The notes beneath the pieces were generated by a model. That model made no database searches. It was not told the DNA's origin and was given only the letters and a program-made list of their open reading frames with translations. The translations under genes were made by a program, and so were the position numbers. From assembly GCA_963693365.1 (NCBI GenBank), contig CAVNZM010000002.1, positions 10,106,001 through 10,170,000 of the forward strand: a DNA stretch of 64,000 nt, given 5' to 3'. This stretch comes from Amoebidium appalachense. Taxonomy: Eukaryota > Ichthyosporea. The first letter of the stretch is position 1. Every line of letters starts with the position of its first letter. Below are positions 25,554 through 36,447 of the stretch, one piece after another.

Positions 25554-27372
25554 GGAGAGAGAGAGAGGGAGAGAGTGTGTGTGTGTGCGTGTAGCAAGGG
25601 GAAGGAGCCTGGAAGGAAGAGAGGATGGACATGCAGGAGCCGAATCCTTGTTTTTTTGCGGGGCAAGGAAGGGTTGCTCAAGAAGAAAATGCATTTGAAG
25701 TGCATGGGTGGGGCAGGGGTAAGGATTTTAGCTGCTGTGCCAGAATTCAGCTGCGCACCTAACGGTACACAGTATAGAAATATTACGTGCATGCACAGGA
25801 GCCCATTGTTATCATCTGATTATATACACAATCACCATGACTTGATTACGGGCACTCACAAAGGGAAACGTTTACACACACAAAAAAAATCATTCTGCAA
25901 ACAAATGTTAGTACTGATGTGCACGTGCAAACTCCCAATCTGAGTACTCTCTGCGTACCTGCAACTCCCCGGTGGCGCTTGGATACTGCACGTTAATAGT
26001 TGCGGCAACCTTTCCTAACCTATCAACGTTCATGTTCAGCCGAGTCACCGCATTTGCTATTCTTGCCGTCGGAACACGCAAGAGTGTTGTTGGTGTCGCA
26101 CGTACCACCCACTCTCGATAGTGGCCAACCAACTCCCCGACGTAGCGCGTGAACGTCGGAAAGTTGGTGATTTGCACGTTGCAGTTGCCCAGCTTGCTGA
26201 ATTGGATGCCGACGTAAAAGGAAGCGCGGCAGTTAGACCAGATTGCAATTGTGCGGTTGTGGAACTTGTCGCTGTGGCTGATGGCACTACACGAGCCAAA
26301 CGTGAAGTCGCTGAGCTGTAGCAAGTGAGTTTTAGTTTTAAGTTTTCGTTTTCGTTTTCTTTTTCTTTTCTTTTTTTTTTTGTTTTTTGTTTTTTTTGTT
26401 TTTTGTGTGTGTGGTGTTGTGCGTGTGTGTGTGTGTGTATGTGTGTGTGCGTGTGGGGGGGGGGGGGGGGGGGGGGGGGGAGGCGGGGAGGCGGGGAGTT
26501 GTGGTAGTCGTTGCCACGTTCTTTCCATTAACTTCCCTTCCGCTTCATTACATTTTCCCTTTTTGGGAAAGAACCAATGACTCTTGTCAGGTGACAAATC
26601 TCATGATTACAAGAGCATAGACTATTCTCTTAGCGAGAAAGCTCTTCATCATGCTGAGATATTATTTTGTCCCTTCAATGTGAGAGGCATCGAGCTGGTC
26701 CTAAGACTTCGGAAAGGAGAAGGGAGATATTATTTTGTCCCTTCAATGTGAGAAGCATTGAGCTGGTCCTAAGACTTCGGAAAAGAAAAGCGACGTCAAA
26801 ATGTCCTTCTGGAAACACAACGTCGGTATGTAACTGGAGTAATTTCTGGACATTATCACAAGAGACGAAAGACGACCGCAACTTACCATGCGTGACGAAT
26901 ACCAAGGACCCATGTCCGTGACTATGTCCACAAAGCCCTCCTTGACTGCTGCTTCTGTGACGTTGATGCTAAAATTCGCCCGCAGGGCTGTAGGGTCAAG
27001 CAGACTGCACGTCCTGCCCGTGCGCACATCCTGAACGGATATCGCCTCAATGGAGACGTTCCAGTTCTGTAGAACGAAAACTGCACCACCCACAAAGCGA
27101 GAGTCGACGGAGATAATGGTAGCCGCCCCCAGGCCACGTATGGTCATTGGGCGGGTTATTGTGATTGTCGCTGTCTCGGCGTAAACTCCGCTACCAAGTA
27201 CGAGGGTCGTGTGGTTGTCTGCCTGAAGGACTGCCCGTGAGAGCGTGTTAAGCCCCGGAGAGACGATTGTCGCGTTTCCTCCCCAGGCACAAACGCCCGG
27301 GGAAAGAAAGAGCAACAGCTTTATGACAAATAGGCTGAGTGCCCACCAGGCACTGACCCCACCTGAGGGCAT
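22288..27372 (-). CDS. Gene B: type I membrane glycoprotein, paralogue of gene D
   Basis: Minus strand; three exons, 27372-26887, 26315-25959 and 23700-22288 (stop TAA), joined in phase 0 with GT-AG borders (GTAAGT and GTACGC donors), predicting 751 residues. The start is the ATG at 27372, followed by a signal peptide of about 29 residues. Residues ~35-80 (TLSRAVLQA...LVLGSGVYAE...MTIRGLG) resemble the first coils of right-handed beta-helix (pectin-lyase-like) domains. A Cys-containing, N-glycosylation-rich ectodomain follows, then a basic furin-type cluster of six Arg (538-543), a transmembrane helix (623-648) and a 103-residue Ser-rich cytoplasmic tail. Gene D has the same order and shares C-TLTF-C-GTY, FW-IL and ELACP-like motifs. 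Intron 2 (2258 bp) is almost pure polypyrimidine on the sense strand. Function unknown; a cell-surface role is inferred. Confidence 0.9.
23811..25590. repeat. (GA)n / poly-G block filling gene B intron 2
   Basis: The plus strand is nearly all G and A with small (GT)n/(CA)n inserts (24000-24020, 24499-24505, 24930-24960). On the gene B sense strand this is (CT)n and poly-C. A 1114-codon minus-strand frame reads through it into exon 3 because the repeat lacks stops. I treat it as intronic, since a good donor (GTACGC, 25958) and acceptor (ccacacag, 23701) bracket it and the paralogue has no such segment. Confidence 0.93.
26656..26791. repeat. 68-bp tandem duplication in gene B intron 1
   Basis: gagatattattttgtccctt and the following bases through cttcggaaaggagaagg (26656-26723) are repeated from 26724 with a few substitutions (agaggcatcg versus agaagcattg). 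It lies wholly inside intron 1 (26886-26316). Confidence 0.95.
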
Positions 27373-28254
27373 CTTTGAATAACTATTCTCAATCAATTAA
27401 GTGAATGACACTATGCCCGGGAGGGGTGGCCCCGTCAGAGCTCCCCTGCGTATATGTATATGTGACACAAGTTTCAAACCCCTGCCTAGTAGCTAAAACT
27501 GTTGTGCCTATTCTATATCCAGAATGACCAAATGACTCCCTGCTGCAGTTTCGTCGGGAGAAAACACAACGATGAATCAGGCAAATGGAGTTATTAGGAA
27601 AACACTCTAACTTGGGAAAGCTAAAAGCGAAAACCCGAGGGCCCGAAAAAATGAAGAACTTGCAGGAAGGAGAACAAAGCCCAATTTTATGAAGAGGGAA
27701 AAAGAAGGAAACGTGAGTGGTCAGAATCTAAGTCATCGAATGTAAGTTCAAACTTTGTGTCCGGATCCGATGTCAGTGATTGTGACAACTGCCCGCCGGT
27801 GCCACGGAATGTGAACATATCCATATCCTCTGATCAGTAGCCCCCGAGCCAGGAACGTGGTTCAAAATTTTTGATGGCCGGAAAGTCCAATCGCATCAGT
27901 CTGTCAGTGACCAAATGTACATATGGCCCACTGCAGAGGGCCTGCTCCTAACCCGGGGCTAAGGGATATCACCCCACCCCTGGGACATGCCACCCCTTGC
28001 CCACGGAAGCACACACTAACAGAGTAATCCTCAGCCTTGAAGACGGACAGGCATTAGTTGAGCTTACTATAACCATTACTGCGCATGTTAATATTAGTTA
28101 GTAGTGCTGCACCGCGCGCCTCTCCCCGGACCTGTACGTGTCCCCTTGACCACTAGTATAGCGCCCTGCCATCGTTCTGAGATGTCACCGAGCACCTTCA
28201 AGGCTTCTATCTCAGTGGAACGCTAATATTCACATATACATGTCATGACACATC
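27373..28254. promoter_or_regulatory. Intergenic space between divergent genes B and C, B-proximal part
   Basis: Non-repetitive, mixed composition and no coding segment found. By position it should hold the gene B promoter. I could not pick out a convincing core promoter motif. Confidence 0.4.
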
Positions 28255-28298
<44 letters not shown>

Positions 28299-28858
28299 CC
28301 CCCTCCCCCCCCCGCCCCCGGCCCTCCCCCCCCCCCCCCCCCCCCGACACAAATTTTTTTTTAGAAGACAAAAAGCTGAGGAAGATGATTGGGACACGTG
28401 TTAGAAATATAAAAGGCACATGGTTGCAAGGGCCACTGTGCTGTCCTGCCCATCCCGGGGGTACCGTACAGCAGCGCTGCCTTACTATGGCGATCACGTA
28501 CCGTCCGTTTCACGCAGTAGACCTACATGTACATAATGTAAACCACTTACTAAGTTCATATGATGGTAATGAGTTCAGTAAAATCTTGCACGAGCTACAA
28601 TATATGTAGTGCCTCGAGTTGATCACAGTGACCGAGTCTTATATAATGATCAGCTGATCAAACTCGTGTACATCCCCTGTATATACTGTATATGTCACAC
28701 CCATATATATGGAGCTGAGATGTGTGCACCACTGGTGTCATGATGTACATATGCATCAATAAGGCCCAACTTCTTGCCAATTGAAATAAGGAAGGGGCCG
28801 GGCGAAGGGAGGGAGAGGGGGGGGGGGGAGGAGGAGGGGGTTGGGCGAAGGGGGGGGA

Positions 28859-28902
<44 letters not shown>

Positions 28903-28910
28903 GAGGGGGG
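28255..28910. repeat. Poly-C and poly-G tracts between genes B and C
   Basis: Interrupted poly-C at 28256-28345, unique DNA at 28346-28790 without a gene, then G-rich DNA with a poly-G run of about 40 bases (28862-28901). Confidence 0.8.
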
Positions 28911-29108
28911 AGGGGGGCTGTTGAACCGTTTGCACTGCCGCAATAAGTTCCATGATGTTGCGAACGTGCTATTTGCGCCCTATTTGCTTTCGATAAATTT
29001 TAAATGTGCGCCAATCAAGGCCTCTGAATGCGCATAATGTGATTTGCATTTCTAAACTTAGCCAATGCCCAGGGTAGGGATTACGAACGAAAATCGTCGT
29101 AGTTACGA

Positions 29109-29480
29109 TTAACGAGAGACCCCGATACGAATAAGGCTGGGGTGCCGTCGTAACAGCTTTCGTATCAAATGTTTAGCGTAAAATATGCTCGACCATCTAA
29201 TCTTGCCTATTCTTTCAATATTTCTGTTCAAGAACCTATCTGCAACCCTCTTGCTGTGCAATATCGAGCCCCGACCAGTGCTTAGGGCCTGTAATCCTGC
29301 AATACTCAGTTTGTTAAAATGCACATTTTGGAATGTTTGACTGGAGGGGCGTTTTCGACGGGGCTGAACGCTCCACAAGAACCCCCCCATTACGATTAAG
29401 AAATAGTCTGTTACGATTGGCCCAAGGGCCATACGGTTAGGCTGGTCAACCCTGCCAATGCCAGACTCTTTTTGCCGCAT
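29109..29480 (-). CDS. Hypothetical 123-codon open frame
   Basis: A minus-strand frame from an ATG at 29480 to a stop at 29109, lying in non-repetitive DNA, predicts 123 residues with balanced, basic composition. It has no signal peptide, membrane helix or motif I recognise, and no splice partners. It lies between the divergent promoters of B and C. The length is near what chance allows in 64 kb of six-frame sequence, so I report it only as a weak candidate. Confidence 0.15.
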   Translation of the reverse strand: MRQKESGIGRVDQPNRMALGPIVTDYFLIVMGGFLWSVQPRRKRPSSQTFQNVHFNKLSIAGLQALSTGRGSILHSKRVADRFLNRNIERIGKIRWSSIFYAKHLIRKLLRRHPSLIRIGVSR

Positions 29481-29996
29481 ACTTCAGTCTGAACTTTTTA
29501 TGGAAATTTTTCATTTTTATTGGTTAACGGTGTGTAGCAACAAACGATTGGCTGCATTTTATCGAGCCCTGCATTCTTTTGTATGCTCCCAAGTTTTTAA
29601 CATTATTATTAGCACATGATTGCTTTTTGTATTTAAGCCACACAATTATTACTAAAGGAGCGTGCTGCTTGTTTTTCCCTCTTCTTTCTTTCCTTTCATC
29701 CGCCGCTATTTACAACAAGCCGAAAAGTTTCATGAACCTTCGGATCACAAGCGTGGGGGCGGCGTATTGAGATGAATGTACACGAAGCCTTCCCATGGCC
29801 TGGCTCAGGTGCCCGCAGGCATTCGCCGACTCCCTAGATCGTTGCCCGAATTTTCACAGAATATCCCAGTTTGACCTAGTGCGCGTGCCCAAGGTCATCA
29901 GTACGGGCAAAAGGCTTTGAAGACAAAGTCAACTGTTGTGTTTATGTAGACATTAGTAGTCAATGTCGGCCCGCCTTGAGTGATACCGCGCATCAT
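29481..29996. other. Upstream flank of gene C
   Basis: Non-repetitive DNA immediately upstream of gene C. No gene or structural RNA is recognised; it presumably carries the gene C promoter. Confidence 0.4.
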
Positions 29997-30037
29997 CAGT
30001 ACTGTGAATTCGAACTCCAGTACTGTGAATTCGAACT
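29997..30037 (+). promoter_or_regulatory. Duplicated 20-bp element 51 bp upstream of gene C ATG
   Basis: The 20-bp word cagtactgtgaattcgaact occurs twice (29997-30016 and 30018-30037) with one base between. Its distance from the start codon (30089) places it in the 5' untranslated region or core promoter. Function unknown. Confidence 0.5.
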
Positions 30038-30088
30038 TTGATGAACAGTCGACTTTAATAACCAAAGAACAATAGACAGCCTGCGACC

Positions 30089-30758
30089 ATGCCTCCCTTT
30101 CTACACAGACTTGTTGGTTTACTGCTCGGTTTAGCAAGCACCAGACACTCATGTGCACAAACCACCACCAACACGACCCAGGGAACAACACAATCGATAA
30201 CTCTGGCACCAGTTCCCTTATGCTCGGGCACTAACATTTCGGAAAACGTAATGGCCGCAGCGGATTACCAAGAAAACTCGCGAGGACTTCTTATGCGTGT
30301 GTATCCGAACTACGCGCCCCTTGCTACTGCCAGCATCCCCACACGGAATGAATCTCTGGACGACGTGCACTTCACGCGTGTTGCGTACCCGCAACTGCTG
30401 TTGGCCTCGGGTGAAAGCATCAACACATCAGGTAGAGCCTTTCCGTATTCACCGTTTATACCCTAGCAACAGTTACTGTTGTACCGGTACCCTTCACGTT
30501 TGCAATCAAACACGAACGTGACCTATATGTAGCTAATATGCAGGCTTGGCTATATGATATATATTGATGCTTTCACCCGAGGCAACAACTGGCAGTAGCA
30601 GGGGGCGCGTAGTTCGAGTTGTTGCGTCAGCCTTACTCGTAGTGGTTAAGCATGATGACATCTCCTCATGGCACACGGTCACCTCACACTCAGGGCCACC
30701 CACACACAATGTCATCTAAGTAACTTACACAGCACATAGTACACACACAAACCGAGCG

Positions 30759-30811
<53 letters not shown>

Positions 30812-31115
30812 AAAAAAACACACACGCACACACACACAAAACACACAGGCACAGACTCGCAGGCACAGGAACACATGCAAACACACTGCATATTCACCAG
30901 GAATCAGCCTGGGCCACACATAGACACCTGCAATCATTTCATTATGTTCAAGGCCGAAGTTCATGAATCATTACAGTGTCATGGCACGAAGAATGTGGTG
31001 GCATCCTAACACATGCACCGTTATACAAGTTCATGTGCGCATATACAGTTACTTTATGCATCACACACACATACGTACACACACACACACACACACACAA
31101 ACACACAAACACGTG

Positions 31116-31148
<33 letters not shown>

Positions 31149-31937
31149 CGCACGCACACACACAATGTCGGTTGCAGACTTCCACAGCGTTGCATCACGC
31201 TACACATGGTCTACGCGGTTTCTGGTCACATGGGAGGGCCGTCTGGTCGTGCCGTGCAGCGGCAACTACACATTCCGTGTGGCTGGGGATGACGGTATTC
31301 GTTTTGTGTTGAACGGAAAACAAATGCTGAGTTCCAACGCATGGGTACCTCAGGCTATCGCCTGGTATGCCTCGCCGACAGTATATCTGGAGGCTGGATC
31401 TGTCAACCAGATTAAACTGTCGCTCTTTCAGGTGTGATGATATTACCCCCGCACCCCTCCCCCCACAAAAACGTGACCAGGCACCTACCTACCCGCCCAC
31501 TGCAACAAAGCTTGTGTGTTTTCGTATCTTGTGGTGCGTACCCCTTGCCCGCGCCAGCATTGTGTGTGAAATTATGTCCTAGTGGCCATGGGTGGATAAA
31601 ACTGTACCGAACTATCACATCAAGATGCAATAATTAGTTATGAGTTGCGTGAGGATCGTGTGTCATTCAGTCGTGGGTCCAGGAGAATTTAGCACAATTT
31701 TTACCGCTGTCAACCGAGGGGGATCTCGAGGGCGCCATGAGGGTCCCGGGGGGGGGGGGGGGGGGGTGCACGTGGGGGGGGGGGAGGGGGTCGACCAGAA
31801 CGTTCGAGTGCGTGTGTGTTTTGGGGGGGGGGGGGGGGGGGGGAGGCAGAGGTTAATCACCTCCTTCCTTCAACTGCTGCGGGAATCACTGCGGGTATTG
31901 CACTGATACCAACCCCTCGTGCCTGAGCAAAAGCAGG

Positions 31938-31986
<49 letters not shown>

Positions 31987-32210
31987 ACCCGTCACAGGAA
32001 ATTTTTGCATCGGGAATTTTTGCACTAAATCGTCGTCTCCCTAGACTGTTTAGAAAAAGGTGGCCTAACGTTGCTCTTAATGGAGTTCTGTCCCTGTTCT
32101 GTTTTTCTGAGTACTTTTTGCCTTGTTTAGGTGGCTGTGTGTTTCCTTGTAGGATTTCAGCACCATGCTGAACGTGTTCACTAGGTCGACCAACCTTCCA
32201 CTTGCATTAA

Positions 32211-32245
<35 letters not shown>

Positions 32246-32475
32246 ACGTTACACCGTAAAGGGGGGTTTAGGGGGACATAAACCGACTTTTTTTTTGGCT
32301 GCGCAAAAAATGCTAGAAACTTGACGAAAACAGCTATTAGAAACGTGTTATTGATAATAAATGCTAACATGACCAATGAGCACGAAGACACCAGGTGGAA
32401 CCGCCATTGACACAATAACTCAATCATTACATCAACCTTCAGTGCAAAATTTTCCCAGTGCAAAAATTTACTGTG

Positions 32476-32508
<33 letters not shown>

Positions 32509-32580
32509 ACGTGCCCCCACCCCTCCCCTTGCCCCTGCTCCCGGCTCCCTTCCCATGGCTTTTCTGATCCACCCCTCCAT

Positions 32581-32617
<37 letters not shown>

Positions 32618-33358
32618 CCCCGCCCCAACGCCTCAACTGTTTCCTGTCTTCCCATTAATGCCACACACGTGCCTGATTGAAACTTATTTAATCTAAATAC
32701 ATGATCCACAGGTGACCGGACACGTAGCGTTGTACTTCCAGTGGCAGCGGCCTGGCCGCAATCAGACGTTTGATTTTGTGCCCCAACGCTATATGATTCC
32801 GTCCACAGGCCCAGCCGTGCGCGTGTCACGGTACAACGTCCTCAACGTGAATGCCACCGGAGGCCCCGGCTCATTCGACGTGGTATGGTGCTCATTATAA
32901 CCTCATAAAGCTCAACCAGTGCGCATTGCTTAATCTTATATTTTTAATGTTGAATGTTTTAATGTTGATTGTTCTGCCCGTACCAGAGTCTAAGTACGTA
33001 TGTTTAGTATATTACCGTGCCAGGGCAAATATGTGGCGCCTGACTCGGTCACTAAGTCTTAGTATCTCTACTGTAGGTGCCAATATGCCCAAGTTGACAT
33101 GGCAAAATGCACAAGTACACGCATGTTAGCCACGTCCGTCGGCAGTTCTTGAACTGCACACACAGTTGCTGATTCCGCTTCACTAAAGCTATTAACCTAT
33201 TAACCATTCCCCATTCTTTTCCAAGTTCCTCCTTTCCCACAGGTTTTCTCCCACATTCCCCCCTAACCCCCCCCCCCCCCCCCCCCCCCCCCCACCCCCA
33301 GTTCCAGCCCCTTCAGAATCTCTCTTTCTCACTCCCTCTCCCTCGCTCTCTCTCTCTC

Positions 33359-33434
<76 letters not shown>

Positions 33435-33443
33435 CTCTCTTCC

Positions 33444-33492
<49 letters not shown>

Positions 33493-34043
33493 AAAAAAAA
33501 AGGTAGCTGTTAAAAAGATTCAAACAAAACAGTACAGAAATCTTACTAGGTCAACCATCTCCCAACCACCTTGCATGGGAAGGAAAAAAAAATATTTAAA
33601 AAAAGAAAAAAACTCCATTACTTTCCCACCTCCCTCCCCTTCCCCATTCTCCCTTCCCCTCTCTTTCTCTCTCTCTTACCCCCCCCCCCCCCCCCCCCCC
33701 CCCCATCCTCCGCTCCTTGCCCCTCCCCTTCCCCCCCCCCCCCCCCCCCCCCCCCCCCCTTTCCACCACCCCCCTGCAGACTCTTTCGGAACGCCCAGCC
33801 AGCAACGTAGTCGTTAAGATTGCCAACCCTTCACCGGATATGCTCGGTTTCGACCGGTGCCAAATCCTCTTCACCCCCTACACGTGGAACAACCCGCAAA
33901 CCGTTTCGGTCGCCATCAAGCCAGGCGCCCCGGGGTCACGGTCTGTTGACGACCGGACACCCATGCTTGTGATGCTGAATGCTTCCAGCTCCCTGGACCA
34001 GTATGATGGCGCTAAGGGTCTAGTGCAGGTACCACCTTTTACC

Positions 34044-34109
<66 letters not shown>

Positions 34110-34741
34110 ACACACCACACACCCCTCTTTTCTCTCCTCTCTCCTCCTCCCCTCCCCCACAACTCTCCTCTCTCCCATTAAAGCTCCTCTCCACCCCCTT
34201 GAGTCCCTTCTCTTCCTTTCTCACGTTCCTTTCCTCCCCCTCTTCCCCCCCAGCACACCCTCCCACCGTGTGTGCATTTTGGAGAATCTGAATTGTATTT
34301 TTCGTCAGGAATGTGTACTTGGTAATCTTTAGCAAACTCTGACCCCGCCTCGCCTGGTCTCCCCCTTACCCACCCACCCACCCCACCACCCACCCACTGG
34401 CCAGGGGAAAAAACAACTTGAAACAAACATACCGAAAAAATGCGGGGGGAAATTTTTTTTTTAAAAAAATTTATTAGTCTCTAGCTGAAGCTGCTCGTAG
34501 GCAAGAATTAATTGCAAGCCATAGACATTTATGTTCCTCCCCTCCACCCCATCCCCAGCCCCACCCCCAACCCCACCGCCAATAAGACAATTCTGCCCCA
34601 GTTATCTCTTCGGAACCGTTTCCCTCTTGCTCTCTATCCTCCGCCTCTCTTTCGCCCCAGCCACCCTCCCTTTCCCTCCCTCTCACACACACACTTTCTC
34701 TTGCCCTCCCCCTGAGGCCCATCCCCTTCTTCCTCTCTTCT

Positions 34742-34836
<95 letters not shown>

Positions 34837-35230
34837 ACTTTCCCTTTCCCGACAGCAGCCTCCCCTCTCTTCATCTATACCATTCCCCATCCCACCCATC
34901 CTCCTTCTAGTCATGTTTTCAAATCACCACTCCTGTGCCACCGATTAATCGTAGCACGTTATGCGGGAGTTTATGACAGAGCCCCCCCCTTCCGCCTCCT
35001 CACTCTCTTCCCTTCCCCCTTCGGATTCCCTAGTGAACATGTAGAATTTGTTAAAGATGCCTCTTCCCCAACCCCCCCCCTCCCCCCTCCCCATCTGCAC
35101 CGCCAAACCATTTTCCCTGACACCCCAATTTTCCATACCTTCTTTAGTGCTTATTGAAGGAACGGCTTTCAGGCCTTTAGTTATTCAGAGCCTATCTACC
35201 CCGTTGCTGAGCTCGCACAGTGACGAATTA

Positions 35231-35297
<67 letters not shown>

Positions 35298-36164
35298 GCG
35301 CCTTTAGATCATAAACCCGTCGCAGTCATCTGTCAACCCGACCACGTGTGTTGGCTACGGTGACCCCCACTACACAACATGGGATGGAGCCCACTATAAC
35401 CTGGTATGCATTCCCCCCCCCCCCCCCCCCCCCCCCCTTTCCAGTGCTTTATACAGTCCGCCTTTCCCTCCCCTCCGGGCCTCCTCCCCCCTCCCCCCCC
35501 CTCCCTTCCCCTGTCACAGGACATTTTTGCACCGGGCAAGTGAGCACTAGGATGCCTCCTCAGACTCTCAGGGCACCGCAGACACGGCCCGTTAATGCCG
35601 CATCAACTAACACTGCGCACGCACAGTACCTTGCAGGAGTGTTCACAATGGCAAGGGATTATCCCGGTGACTTTGTCGTTCAGACCCACCTGGCCCCGTG
35701 TGATCCAACCGCCAAGGTCACGTGCACATTCCTCGCCTACCTAAAATGGAAAACAAGCGTTCTGGTGGTTTCCATGGACGGCCTCAACCCTCTTAACGCA
35801 GTCCCAAACGTAGCTGTGGTTACTGGTGACGGCGCGGAGGTATCTGTAGAGCGGGTGAGAAACAGCGAGATCACAATGAAGCTGCCGACGGGCGTCGAGG
35901 TCAATGTACGGGTTGGATTTTTTCGCATGTGGACCGTTCCATTCTGGCGCTATCTTTCTCTGTAAGTTTCCCAGACTATCATCACAGTTCCCTAGATCCC
36001 CCCCTACCTCTCTCCGCCCTCTTCCCTTCCCTTGCCCTTACCCCGAAGAGGAGAGAGAAAGAGACTACGAAAGAGTGTGTAAGGAACAGAGGGAGTGAGG
36101 GGGGAGGGGGGGGGGGGAAAGAGAGAGAGAGGGGAGGGTGGGGGAGACTCGGACAGGGAGAGAG

Positions 36165-36205
<41 letters not shown>

Positions 36206-36393
36206 TTTGTGTGTGTGCACAAAATCAAAGAGAAGGTTGGCCCCGGTCAGCATGTAGTAGTTCTCTGGTGCTCAACCATGTTATCGGCCGAATCACTCAT
36301 TGAACCAGTCATTCCCCTGTGATCCCACTCCCCCCCCCCGCCCCCCTCCCCACCCCATCCCCTTTTTTCCCGTCCGTACACAACAACCACACA

Positions 36394-36447
<54 letters not shown>

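Noticed and set aside
22288-25632. A continuous 1114-codon minus-strand frame
   Set aside because: Its first two thirds translate a (CT)n/poly-C repeat. A donor at 25958 and acceptor at 23701 mark this as gene B intron 2, and the paralogue lacks the segment.
35517-35550. Alternative acceptor for gene C exon 6 (gtcacag before gacatttttgcaccggg)
   Set aside because: It leads in phase 0 to a stop after seven codons; the later gcacag at 35626 restores the VWD domain and has a good branch site.
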